Source: an uncultured Clostridia bacterium (lineage in GTDB: Bacteria > Bacillota > Clostridia > Oscillospirales > Oscillospiraceae). Taken from it: 62,654 nt of DNA. A model generated the notes under the pieces. It did not search any database and was not told the origin of the DNA. It saw only the letters and a list, made by a program, of their open reading frames with translations. The DNA lies in contig CAMEER010000005.1 of the NCBI GenBank assembly GCA_945915065.1, forward strand, positions 1 to 62,654, read 5' to 3'. The position numbers were made by a program, and so were the translations under genes. Of this stretch, positions 50,431 to 58,377 are shown one piece after another (positions within the stretch are counted from its first letter, which is position 1; each line of letters begins with the position of its first letter).

Positions 50431-51345
50431 TCAGCCAACGATGCGCACTTCCGGCTCCAGCATTACGCCGGAGATTTCCTTGACCCGGCGCTGTACCTCC
50501 GCCATCAGAGCCAGTACATCTTCACAGGTGGCGCCGCCGGTATTGATGACAAAGCCCGCGTGCTTTTCCGAAACCTGCGCGCCGCCCATGGTCAGCCCCT
50601 TGCAGCCGGCTTCCTCTATCAGGCGGCCCGCAAAACGCCCCTCCGGCCGCTTGAAGGTACTGCCGGCGCTGGGGTATTCCAGCGGCTGAGACGCTTTGCG
50701 CCGGGCCATCAGATCCTCCATACGGCCACGGATGGCGGCAGGATCGCCCTTTTGCAGAGCAAACACCGCGTACAGCGCCACCGCGTCGGGATGGTCGGTC
50801 AGCAGGCTGCGGCGATAGCCAAAATCCATGGCATGACAGGGAATATACTTTACACCTTCTTCAGGAAACAGCACACTGACGCCCTCAATAACCTGCGCCA
50901 TCTCACCGCCGTACGCGCCGGCGTTCATGCACACCGCGCCGCCTACGCTGCCGGGAATGCCGTGGGCAAATTCCAGTCCCGTCAGGCTCTGCTGGCAGGC
51001 AAAATTGGCCACCCGTGCCAGCGACGCACCGGCGCCGGCCCTGATGTGCCCTTCGCCGGTCAGTTCGATGCCGTCCATGTCACGGGTGTTGATGATCAGG
51101 CGATCCACCTGACCGTCAGGAAACAGCAGATTGGTGCCGTTGCCCATAATATAGGGCCGTGCGCCGCACTGGACGGCAAAATTCAACAGCAGCACCAGCT
51201 GCTCGCTGTTCCGGGGAAAAGCCATCCGCCGGGCCGGGCCACCAATGCGGAAGGAAGTGTGCTTTGCCAGCGGTTCCTCCGCCATCATCGGCAGATCGGG
51301 CAAGTAGTCCCGCAGTTGTTCGTCCAAAAGCTCATACCAAAGCAT
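50431..51345 (-). CDS. murB: UDP-N-acetylenolpyruvoylglucosamine reductase
   Basis: Reduces UDP-GlcNAc-enolpyruvate to UDP-MurNAc with NADPH and FAD. The 304-aa type II (Gram-positive) enzyme shows 'KHTSFRIGGPARRMAFPRN' and 'NGTNLLFPDG' for FAD, 'GIPGSVGGAVCMNAGAYGGE', 'DFGYRRSLL' and the catalytic Ser in 'PSAGSTFKRPEG', with the Glu in 'LEPEVRIVG' at the end. 14 nt upstream of rapZ. Confidence 0.95.
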   Translation of the reverse strand: MLWYELLDEQLRDYLPDLPMMAEEPLAKHTSFRIGGPARRMAFPRNSEQLVLLLNFAVQCGARPYIMGNGTNLLFPDGQVDRLIINTRDMDGIELTGEGHIRAGAGASLARVANFACQQSLTGLEFAHGIPGSVGGAVCMNAGAYGGEMAQVIEGVSVLFPEEGVKYIPCHAMDFGYRRSLLTDHPDAVALYAVFALQKGDPAAIRGRMEDLMARRKASQPLEYPSAGSTFKRPEGRFAGRLIEEAGCKGLTMGGAQVSEKHAGFVINTGGATCEDVLALMAEVQRRVKEISGVMLEPEVRIVG

Positions 51346-51370
51346 GAAGCGCCTCCCAAATCATTGTTTT

Positions 51371-52336
51371 TCAAATCATTCGCTTGTTCTTACCCAACAG
51401 CGCCGCGCCGATGACACCGGCGTCGTTGCCCAATTCCGCCTTGACGATCCGGGTCATTTTGTCATAGTTGCAGGGCAGGCTGTGGGCCGCTACCTGACGG
51501 CGCAGGGGCAGCAGCAGCTGTTCATCCGACTCATTGCTGACGCCACCGCCGATTGCCAGTGTATCCGGCTGGAAAATGTTGATAATATTGACGATTCCCA
51601 CGGTGAGATATCGGATGTATTGGTCACAGACCTGCTGCCCTATCTCACAGCCCTGACGGGCGGCGATAAAGGCAGACTGGCCGGACACATGGCCGTCGTT
51701 CTCCGCAATGACGCGGGCCAAAATACTGTCGGGATGCTCTGACAGTGCTCTGGCCGTTTGGCGCTTGAGGGCGTTGGCGGAGGCATACTGCTCCCAACAG
51801 CCACGGCGGCCACAGGGACATTCCTCGCCGTTCATCTCAATGGACATGTGCCCCACCTCACCGGCCATGCCGTTGGAGCCGTGGAAAATCTTTCCGTTAT
51901 GGACGATGCCGCCGCCCACACCGGTACCCAGCGTGACGGTGATAAAGCGCTTGCTGCCCCGGCCGCCGCCCACATAGTACTCCGCCAAAGCCGCGCAGTT
52001 GGCGTCGTTTTCTATGTACAGGGGCAAATCGCTGAGCTGATGGAATAGCCGCCTTAGCGGCACATTGCGCAAAGGAAGATTGCAGGTATACAGAATGGAA
52101 CCGCCGCGAATCTCCACGGCGCCGGGACAGCCCACACCAATAGAGACAATATCCTCTAAGCCGCAGCCGAAATCATGGCACAGGTCCATGCTCAAGACGT
52201 GGATCGTCCAGGCCAGCGCCGCCGGATCGGCGATGCCCGCTACCTTCATTTTGCGGGTGGCCAGCAACCGGCCCGTCTCATCCACCAAACCTGCCTTTAA
52301 GTTGGTCCCGCCAATATCTATGCCGATATAATTCAT
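51371..52336 (-). CDS. glcK: ROK family glucokinase
   Basis: Phosphorylates glucose to glucose 6-phosphate with ATP. The 321-aa protein has the ATP motif 'IGIDIGGTNLKAGLVDETG' (4-22), 'YIENDANCAALAEY', and the ROK zinc signature 'CPCGRRGCWEQYASANAL' preceded by 'GEVGHMSIEMNG', with the ExGH His. It overlaps the hprK stop by 4 nt. Specificity within ROK kinases cannot be fixed from motifs, but location beside hprK supports glucose. Confidence 0.9.
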   Translation of the reverse strand: MNYIGIDIGGTNLKAGLVDETGRLLATRKMKVAGIADPAALAWTIHVLSMDLCHDFGCGLEDIVSIGVGCPGAVEIRGGSILYTCNLPLRNVPLRRLFHQLSDLPLYIENDANCAALAEYYVGGGRGSKRFITVTLGTGVGGGIVHNGKIFHGSNGMAGEVGHMSIEMNGEECPCGRRGCWEQYASANALKRQTARALSEHPDSILARVIAENDGHVSGQSAFIAARQGCEIGQQVCDQYIRYLTVGIVNIINIFQPDTLAIGGGVSNESDEQLLLPLRRQVAAHSLPCNYDKMTRIVKAELGNDAGVIGAALLGKNKRMI

Positions 52337-53292
52337 ACAATATTTCCGTTCTGCTGAATCATGGCATCCAGCTTACTGTCGAACTGGGTCACAAAATCCC
52401 GGCCAGAGTTATAACCGTACTTCATCTGCCGGTTCTTCATGGTGGCGATCTCCACGATACCGGCCAGATTTCGGCCGGGACGCACCGGGATGGTCACCAC
52501 GGGCAGCGATACATCCAGCAGCGTATAGCGCTCTTCCCCCAGGCCCAGACGGTCATAGAATTTGCCGTCCTGCCATTGCTCCAGCTGGATCACAAGGTCG
52601 ATCTCCGTCTCGAACTGCACCGCACCCATGCCGAACAGCTGCTGCACGTCGATGACGCCCACACCGCGGATCTCAATGTAGTGGCGTATCAGTTCCGGAG
52701 CCGTACCGTGGAGGGTATCTGAAATACGACGAATCTCCACCGCGTCATCCGCCACCAGCTGGTGACCGCGCTTGAGCAGCTCAATGGCCGTCTCACTTTT
52801 GCCGATACCGCTGTCGCCAAGGATCAGCACACCCTGGCCGTAAATATTCATCAGCACGCCGTGGCGGGTGATTTGGGGCGCCAGTGCATTGTTGAGATAG
52901 TCAATGATATGACTGGTGGCGTCTACCGTATCACTTGCAGTACGCAACAGGGTACGGCCATGCTTCTGGGCCATTTCCAGCAGTTCAGAGAATACCTCCA
53001 GATTGCGGGAGATGATCATGGCGGGAAAGCTGTAGCTCATCAGGCGGTTAAACACCCGTGTCCGTTCCTCTGTGGACATGCGGGAAAGAAAACGCATCTC
53101 GCTCTTGCCCAGGATCAGAAGCCGCTTGGTGTCAAAATAATCATAAAACCCCACCAATTGCAGCGAGGGACGGAACACATCCGAAACGGTGATCACGCAG
53201 GTGTCGTAGTCGCTGCCCTTGCAGAGAATTTCCATATGAAAGTATTCCGCCAGCTTTTTGACGCTGGCAGGGGTACGTTTCACTTTTTCCAT
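52333..53292 (-). CDS. hprK: HPr kinase/phosphorylase
   Basis: Phosphorylates HPr Ser46 when glycolytic intermediates are high and reverses it with Pi, setting CcpA-based catabolite repression. The start at 53292 (MEKVKRTPAS) has GAGGAG 9 nt upstream. The 319-aa protein has the N-terminal lobe (1-130), the P-loop 'GDSGIGKSETAIELLKRG' (159-176), the HprK signature 'IRGVGVIDVQQLFGMGAV' and 'VRPGRNLAGIVEIATM'. First gene of a co-directional run reaching dnaE. Confidence 0.95.
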   Translation of the reverse strand: MEKVKRTPASVKKLAEYFHMEILCKGSDYDTCVITVSDVFRPSLQLVGFYDYFDTKRLLILGKSEMRFLSRMSTEERTRVFNRLMSYSFPAMIISRNLEVFSELLEMAQKHGRTLLRTASDTVDATSHIIDYLNNALAPQITRHGVLMNIYGQGVLILGDSGIGKSETAIELLKRGHQLVADDAVEIRRISDTLHGTAPELIRHYIEIRGVGVIDVQQLFGMGAVQFETEIDLVIQLEQWQDGKFYDRLGLGEERYTLLDVSLPVVTIPVRPGRNLAGIVEIATMKNRQMKYGYNSGRDFVTQFDSKLDAMIQQNGNIV

Positions 53293-53335
53293 GGCTTGTC
53301 GCTCCTCAAATTCTATTGATAACAATACAGTTTAT

Positions 53336-53364
53336 ATTATACCGTATTCACAGGGTTTTCGCAA
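53336..53364 (-). promoter_or_regulatory. Promoter of the hprK run
   Basis: Minus strand TTGCGA (53364-53359), 17-nt spacer, TATAAT (53341-53336), 44 nt before the hprK start. Back to back with the rpmB promoter. No other clear promoter was seen until after dnaE, so it may serve up to nine genes. Confidence 0.65.
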
Positions 53365-53407
53365 CTTTCCCGCTTGAAAATTTTTTCAGTTTTTTGTCAA
53401 ATAATGC

Positions 53408-53436
53408 TTGCAATTTACCGCAACTTCTGGTATGAT
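53408..53436 (+). promoter_or_regulatory. Promoter of rpmB
   Basis: TTGCAA (53408-53413), 17-nt spacer ending TGG (extended -10), TATGAT (53431-53436). Confidence 0.7.
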
Positions 53437-53495
53437 AACTACTGCTTGCGAAACGACTGCAAGTATGATGTTACGACAGCAAGGAGGTGCAACGG

Positions 53496-53684
53496 ATGGC
53501 TAAGTGCGAGTTCTGCGATAAGGGCGTGACCTTCGGTATCAAGGTTTCCCACTCTCATCGTCGTTCCAATCGTCCCTGGAAGCCCAACGTCAAGCGCGTA
53601 AAGGCTTTGATCAATGGTACGCCTCGCCATGTGTATGTTTGTACCCGGTGCCTGCGTTCCGGTAAAGTTACCCGCGCGATCTGA
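53496..53684 (+). CDS. rpmB: 50S ribosomal protein L28
   Basis: The 62-aa ribosomal protein starts at 53496 with AAGGAGG 8 nt upstream. 'MAKCEFCDKGVTFG', 'VSHSHRRSNRPWKPNVKRV' and 'VYVCTRCLRSGKV' are the L28 sequence; the two CxxC pairs make this the zinc-binding (C+) form, not the zinc-free paralogue used in zinc limitation. Followed by two terminators in tandem. Confidence 0.97.
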   Translation: MAKCEFCDKGVTFGIKVSHSHRRSNRPWKPNVKRVKALINGTPRHVYVCTRCLRSGKVTRAI

Positions 53685-53690
53685 ATGAGC

Positions 53691-53722
53691 AAAAGCTCTG
53701 TGGAACTTCCGCAGAGCTTTTT
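53691..53722 (+). terminator. First terminator after rpmB
   Basis: A 10-bp stem (AAAAGCTCTG with CAGAGCTTTT) followed by T residues, 6 nt after the stop. Confidence 0.88.
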
Positions 53723-53739
53723 TCATAGCAAAATAGGTG

Positions 53740-53781
53740 CCAGCCCTGCGGTATTTCTCACGTCCGCAGGGCTGGTTTTTT
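53740..53781 (+). terminator. Second, tandem terminator after rpmB
   Basis: A 12-bp perfect GC-rich stem (CCAGCCCTGCGG and complement, 12-nt loop) followed by TTTTTT on the plus strand, immediately before the convergent gene's stop. It probably insulates rpmB from the minus-strand genes. Confidence 0.88.
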
Positions 53782-53782
53782 C

Positions 53783-54217
53783 TTACCGTTCCGGATCCCA
53801 AGAAGCGCGGTCACGCACCGCACTGCTGTCGAAGGTTCTGCTGCCCCGGCGCTCAAAACTCAGGTAGCGGGTGCCCTGAAAGGTCAGCTCGCCGAAATCC
53901 CCCTCAGCCATCATGCCGTATTCCCGACCGCTCACATGCAGTTCCATTCGGTCACCGCTGGCCACCTGAAAGGTAACATAATAGGTCGAGGAGGTAGAGG
54001 TATGCATGGCCCCGTTATCGCCAGTGTTGTGGTGATGCACATTTGTGTTCTGGCGTTTGGACACTACCGTGGCCTCCACCGTCAGGCGCGGGGAATGGTT
54101 ATTCTTATTCCATGCGCGGATCCCCTTCACTGCCGTGATGAGGAAAAACACGATGAAGATGCCGAACATCAGGAAAAAGATCACCTGAAACGCGCCGAAT
54201 CCAAAGCTAAATCCCAT
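53783..54217 (-). CDS. DUF2500 family membrane protein
   Basis: A 144-aa protein with one N-terminal membrane helix (about 8-30; 'FFLMFGIFIVFFLITAV'), a short basic stretch, and a beta-rich soluble domain (about 45-130; 'LTVEATVVSKRQNTN', 'YYVTFQVASGDRMELHVSG', 'GDFGELTFQGTRYLSFER') matching DUF2500. Function unknown. It follows pcrA by 126 bp with a hairpin in between. Confidence 0.82.
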   Translation of the reverse strand: MGFSFGFGAFQVIFFLMFGIFIVFFLITAVKGIRAWNKNNHSPRLTVEATVVSKRQNTNVHHHNTGDNGAMHTSTSSTYYVTFQVASGDRMELHVSGREYGMMAEGDFGELTFQGTRYLSFERRGSRTFDSSAVRDRASWDPER

Positions 54218-54293
54218 AGTTGTTCCTCTCTTTCTGCCATCAGGGGTGGTCTTTCCTTACTATTTTACCGTCTTTTCACCGGCTTGTCCATCA

Positions 54294-54333
54294 ACTTCAG
54301 ATTGCGGAGGGGCACTTTTCCGCAATCTGAAGT
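54294..54333. repeat. 15-bp perfect inverted repeat between pcrA and the DUF2500 gene
   Basis: ACTTCAGATTGCGGA (54294-54308) and its exact complement (54319-54333) with a 10-nt loop. Neither strand has a T-run after the stem, so it is not a normal intrinsic terminator; it starts 10 nt after the pcrA stop on the minus strand. Confidence 0.7.
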
Positions 54334-54343
54334 TTACAAGGTT

Positions 54344-56812
54344 TTACTCCTTGGTCAGGTGCCGCATGGCAGCCTTCAGCATCAGTTTTTTGGTCCCTAC
54401 ATTGTCGAAGGCTACTTCGATCAGCGCATCGCCGCCCATGGGGCGCACCGACAGCACCAGTCCGTGGCCAAAGGCGGTATGCGTCACACTCTCGCCGGCC
54501 TTCAGCTCCAGCAGAGGACCGCTCTCCCGCTTCGGTGCCGCAGCCGTATATGCAGGCTTCTTCACCGCAGGTCGGGCCGTCGCTACGCCATCAGACGAGT
54601 ACGATGTCACAGCGCTGCGGCCTGCGTAGCTTCCGCCAAAGCTACCAAAGCCGCCGGCATCGTCGTTATAATCGTCGCTCCAGTGGCGCTCGGCACGAGG
54701 CTCCGGTTTGCCGATCCACTGGCTGTTTTCCTCCGGGATCTCCTCCAGAAAGCGGGAGGGCATAGTCGGCGTGGTGCGGCCGAACAGCATGCGCTGCCTG
54801 GCATGGGTCATAGTCAGGTGCTCTCTGGCACGGGTCATAGCCACATAGCACAGCCGACGCTCCTCTTCCATCTCCTCTTCATCGCCCATGGCGCGGTTGC
54901 CGGGGAACAGGCCATCCTCCATGCCCACCACAAATACCTCCGGGAATTCCAGCCCCTTGGCACTGTGCATGGTCATCAGCACCACGCAGTTTTCACTCTC
55001 CTCAGTGCTGTCCAGATCGGTATACAGTGCCACCTCATCCAGAAAACCCGACAGGGAGGGATCGTCCGGCTGGTTGTCCAGAAAGGCGTGGATGCTGGAG
55101 GCCAGCTCCTGCACGTTTTCCAAACGTCCCCGACTCTCCATATCATTCTTCTCCGTCAGCATCGCAATGTAGCCGCTGCGGTTGCAGACAAATTCGTAAA
55201 ACTCCGGCAAGGGCAATTCCCCTGCTTTAGCCCGCATTTCCTCCATCAATGCTGTGAAGGTCTCCAGCCTTACAGACGCCGTTTTCAATTCCGGATAGGC
55301 CGAGGCATGGCAAAAGATCTCATATAAGGGCACCCCCTGCTCCGTGGCAAGGATCTGGGCTTTATCCACCGTGGCCGCACCAATCTTGCGGGAGGGAACA
55401 TTGACGATGCGCCGCAGGCGCAGATCATCGGCGGGGTTATTGATGACACACAGATACGCCAGCATATCCTTGATCTCAGCCCGATCAAAGAACTTCATAC
55501 CGCCGATGATCTTATAGGGAACACCGCTGCGCTTGAAGGCATATTCCAGCGCGTTGGATTGGGCATTCATACGGTAGAGCACCGCGTGATCCCGCCAGTT
55601 CATACCGCGGTTGTAGTTCATCATGATCTGCCCCACCACGAAATTGGCCTCGTCGCCTTCGTTGAAATTGGTCTTGATGAGCACTTTGTCTCCGGTGCCG
55701 TTGCGCGTCCACAATGTCTTGCCCTTTCGGCCCTGATTATGGCGGATGACGGCGTTGGCGGCATCCAGAATATTCTGGGTGGAACGGTAGTTCTGCTCCA
55801 GACGGATCGTGCGCACGCCCCGATACTGTTTTTCAAAGCTGAGGATATTCTCGATATTGGCGCCGCGGAACCGGTAGATGCTCTGATCGTCATCGCCCAC
55901 CACACAGATGTTGCGATATCCTCCCGCCAGTAAACTGGTCAGCAGGTATTGCAGATGGTTGGTGTCCTGATACTCGTCCACCAGCACATAGCGGAACTTC
56001 CGCTGATAGTACTCCCGCACCTCCGGGCAGCTTTGCAGCAGCTGTACGGTCAATAAAATGATATCGTCAAAGTCCAGTGCGTTGGCATCGCGCAGTTTCT
56101 TTGCGTAAAGTGAATACACTTTACTAATCCGAGTCTTTCGCCAATCGTTGTTCTTTTCCCAATACGCACGGAAATCCTCCGGCAGCAGCATCTCGTCCTT
56201 TGCCCGGGAAATAACCGATACGATCTCCCGAACCGGGAAAGTCTTTTCATCCAGATCCAGTTCCTTAAGACAGTCCTTGACCACGCGTTTGCTGTCATCC
56301 GTATCATAGATGGTAAAATCTTTGGAATAGCCGATCTGCTCGATATCCCGCCGCAGGATGCGGACACAGGCAGAGTGGAACGTAGACGCCCATACGTCCC
56401 GGGCCTCCTCCCCCAGCATCCGCTCCAAACGCTCCTTCAGTTCATTGGCTGCCTTATTGGTGAAGGTAATGGCCAGCACCTCCCACGGACGGGCAGGCTC
56501 TAACGCACACAGATACTGCATCAGGGGACGCTGCTCCGGTGTGGGGTGGGCCGCATATTCCTCCAGAAACGCCACTTCATCCTCTGAAATAGGAATAGGG
56601 ATCTCATCTGTGTCGCTGCCGCGGCCGTACCGCAGCAGATTGGCCACCCGGTGAATCAGCACCGTAGTTTTTCCGCTGCCCGCTCCGGCCAGCAGCAACA
56701 GCGGTCCTTCCGTGGCCATCACGCCCTGCTGCTGCATGTCATTCAAGTGGGCGTAATCCACAGCGATCGCCTGCCGCCGTGCATGGATAAATCTCTGTTC
56801 CAGTTCCGTCAT
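54344..56812 (-). CDS. pcrA: ATP-dependent DNA helicase PcrA/UvrD
   Basis: A 3'-5' superfamily 1 helicase for repair and replication-fork clearance. The start at 56812 (MTELEQRFIH) follows GGGGAG at 8 nt. The 822-aa protein has Q motif 'LNDMQQQGV', Walker A 'LLAGAGSGKTTVL', Ia 'AITFTNKAANELKERL', II 'VDEYQDTN', III 'VGDDDQSIYRFRGA', IV 'LEQNYRST', V 'LMTMHSAKGLEF' and VI 'VAMTRAREHL', and a C-terminal Tudor-like end ('VTHTAFGHGLVLSV') after a low-complexity linker. It is divergent from a LexA-boxed repair operon. Confidence 0.95.
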   Translation of the reverse strand: MTELEQRFIHARRQAIAVDYAHLNDMQQQGVMATEGPLLLLAGAGSGKTTVLIHRVANLLRYGRGSDTDEIPIPISEDEVAFLEEYAAHPTPEQRPLMQYLCALEPARPWEVLAITFTNKAANELKERLERMLGEEARDVWASTFHSACVRILRRDIEQIGYSKDFTIYDTDDSKRVVKDCLKELDLDEKTFPVREIVSVISRAKDEMLLPEDFRAYWEKNNDWRKTRISKVYSLYAKKLRDANALDFDDIILLTVQLLQSCPEVREYYQRKFRYVLVDEYQDTNHLQYLLTSLLAGGYRNICVVGDDDQSIYRFRGANIENILSFEKQYRGVRTIRLEQNYRSTQNILDAANAVIRHNQGRKGKTLWTRNGTGDKVLIKTNFNEGDEANFVVGQIMMNYNRGMNWRDHAVLYRMNAQSNALEYAFKRSGVPYKIIGGMKFFDRAEIKDMLAYLCVINNPADDLRLRRIVNVPSRKIGAATVDKAQILATEQGVPLYEIFCHASAYPELKTASVRLETFTALMEEMRAKAGELPLPEFYEFVCNRSGYIAMLTEKNDMESRGRLENVQELASSIHAFLDNQPDDPSLSGFLDEVALYTDLDSTEESENCVVLMTMHSAKGLEFPEVFVVGMEDGLFPGNRAMGDEEEMEEERRLCYVAMTRAREHLTMTHARQRMLFGRTTPTMPSRFLEEIPEENSQWIGKPEPRAERHWSDDYNDDAGGFGSFGGSYAGRSAVTSYSSDGVATARPAVKKPAYTAAAPKRESGPLLELKAGESVTHTAFGHGLVLSVRPMGGDALIEVAFDNVGTKKLMLKAAMRHLTKE

Positions 56813-56849
56813 ATTGTGCGCTCCCCTATCCCTTGTGGTGTTTTTTCCT

Positions 56850-56878
56850 ATTGTAATACAAAATCCTGTCCCGGTCAA
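56850..56878 (-). promoter_or_regulatory. Promoter of pcrA
   Basis: Minus strand TTGACC (56878-56873), 17-nt spacer, TACAAT (56855-56850), 38 nt before the start. A partial LexA-like half-site (56897-56910) lies about 20 bp upstream of its -35. Confidence 0.65.
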
Positions 56879-56917
56879 CAGCTACCGTAAATCTTAGAAA
56901 TTTTGTTCGATTTTCTC

Positions 56918-56946
56918 TTGACAGAAACGTTTGTTCGATGTATAAT
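56918..56946 (+). promoter_or_regulatory. Consensus promoter of the SOS repair cassette
   Basis: TTGACA (56918-56923), 17-nt spacer, TATAAT (56941-56946): both hexamers perfect. The spacer is occupied by a LexA box, so strong transcription is expected only when LexA is cleaved. Confidence 0.85.
56924..56937. promoter_or_regulatory. LexA (SOS) box
   Basis: GAAACGTTTGTTCG; its complement CGAACAAACGTTTC satisfies every position of the Bacillus LexA/DinR consensus CGAACRNRYGTTYC. It sits between the -35 and -10 of the cassette promoter. Two degenerate relatives flank it (56897-56910, and 56952-56965 starting CGAACAAAA), each keeping one good half. Confidence 0.85.
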
Positions 56947-56982
56947 GCATATCGAACAAAAATTCTATTGGAGGTTCCTGTT

Positions 56983-57105
56983 ATGGCTACTATTGGGTAT
57001 GTAATTGTAATTCTGGGAGCGATGTCCGTTTCCGTAAATCTGATGCACCTGATCGACCGACTGGAACGGCCGCGCCGCAGTCAGCGCCGCCGTAATGCTG
57101 CCTGA
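56983..57105 (+). CDS. 40-aa SOS-controlled membrane microprotein
   Basis: The ATG at 56983 has GGAGG at 8-nt spacing. The product is MATIGYVIVILGAMSVSVNL followed by MHLIDRLERPRRSQRRRNAA: one membrane helix (about 4-23), then a very basic tail (seven Arg in the last 16 residues), so N-out/C-in topology is likely. It is first behind the LexA-controlled promoter and ends 3 nt before the radical SAM gene. Family not recognised. Its size, single helix and SOS control recall SOS cell-division inhibitors such as SidA and YneA, but there is no sequence match to claim. Confidence 0.7.
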   Translation: MATIGYVIVILGAMSVSVNLMHLIDRLERPRRSQRRRNAA

Positions 57106-57108
57106 GTC

Positions 57109-58377
57109 ATGGATCTTCTGGAAAAGCTGACCATTCTGTCGGATGCCGCCAAATACGACGCCGCCTGTACATCCAGCGGGGTCAAGCGTAAGTTTCAGCC
57201 CGGGAAGATCGGCAACACTTCCTCTTCTATTGCAGGCTGCTGTCACAGCTTTTCCGCCGACGGACGCTGCATCACGCTGTTGAAGGTATTGATGACCAAC
57301 AGCTGCGTTTACGACTGCAAATATTGTGTCAACCGGCGCTCCAACGATACCCGTCGTGCTGCTTTTACGCCCCGTGAGCTGGCGGAACTGACCATCGGCT
57401 TTTATCGACGGAATTATATTGAGGGGCTTTTTCTTTCCTCCGGTGTGATGCGCAATGCTGACTACACTACCGAGCAAATGATCCGTGCCCTACAGATCCT
57501 GCGGCAGGAATACGGCTTTAATGGGTACATTCATGCAAAAGCCATCCCCGGCACATCTCCGGAATTGGTGCAGCAGTTGGGCCTTTTGGCTGACCGCATG
57601 AGTGTCAACATCGAGCTGCCCTCCCAGCAGGGATTACAGCTGCTTGCTCCCGATAAAACAAGGGAAGCTATCCTGCGGCCTATGGGACTGATCCGCGACA
57701 GGGTATTGGAAAACCGTCAGGAATTGGTCAAATATAAGCACGCCCCGTCCTTTTCTCCGGCAGGACAGAGCACCCAGCTGATCGTGGGAGCGACGCAAGA
57801 CACCGACCGGCACATTCTGCATCTGACAGAGGCACTTTATCAGAAATATCGTCTCAAACGAGTGTTTTACTCTGCCTATGTTCCGGTAGTAGAAAACAGT
57901 CTCCTGCCCTCTCTGGATACCAAGCCGCCGCTGCTGCGGGAGCATCGGCTCTATCAGGCAGACTGGCTGCTGCGGTTTTATGGTTTTCGTGCCTCCGAGT
58001 TGTTGGATGAGGCTCATCCGGACTTCAATCCACAGCTGGATCCCAAATGCAGTTGGGCGGTTGCCCATTTGGAGCAATTTCCTGTGGAGATCATGCGAGC
58101 AGAATATGAAACGCTGCTGCGGATTCCGGGTATCGGTCCGACCAGTGCCAAGCGTATCCTCTCAGCCCGGCGTACCACACATCTGCGGCTTGAGGATCTG
58201 AAAAAGCTGGGGGTGGTCGTTAAGCGGGCACAGTATTTCCTTCTCTGTGATGGTCACGCCGCGCCCGGGCTGCGGTTCTCCCCTTCCACTATCGTGCAGC
58301 AGCTGGAGGCCGTAGAACGAGGGTCGTTGCCAGAAAGTGAGATGCAGCAGCTATCTTTATTTGACGCAGCGGGGTGA
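57109..58377 (+). CDS. Radical SAM protein of the putative DNA modification/repair family
   Basis: A 422-aa cytosolic enzyme. The radical SAM cluster motif is 'CVYDCKYCVNRRSND' (C66, C70, C73), preceded by extra cysteines ('CTSSGVKRKFQPGK' at 20, 'AGCCHSFSADGRC'), and the barrel runs to about 300. The C-terminus has a helix-hairpin-helix DNA-binding segment ('LLRIPGIGPTSAKRILSARR', about 337-356). This fits the family annotated as DNA modification/repair radical SAM linked to uracil-DNA glycosylase-like partners; the reaction is unknown. LexA control and the HhH support action on DNA. Overlaps the next gene by 4 nt. Confidence 0.88.
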   Translation: MDLLEKLTILSDAAKYDAACTSSGVKRKFQPGKIGNTSSSIAGCCHSFSADGRCITLLKVLMTNSCVYDCKYCVNRRSNDTRRAAFTPRELAELTIGFYRRNYIEGLFLSSGVMRNADYTTEQMIRALQILRQEYGFNGYIHAKAIPGTSPELVQQLGLLADRMSVNIELPSQQGLQLLAPDKTREAILRPMGLIRDRVLENRQELVKYKHAPSFSPAGQSTQLIVGATQDTDRHILHLTEALYQKYRLKRVFYSAYVPVVENSLLPSLDTKPPLLREHRLYQADWLLRFYGFRASELLDEAHPDFNPQLDPKCSWAVAHLEQFPVEIMRAEYETLLRIPGIGPTSAKRILSARRTTHLRLEDLKKLGVVVKRAQYFLLCDGHAAPGLRFSPSTIVQQLEAVERGSLPESEMQQLSLFDAAG

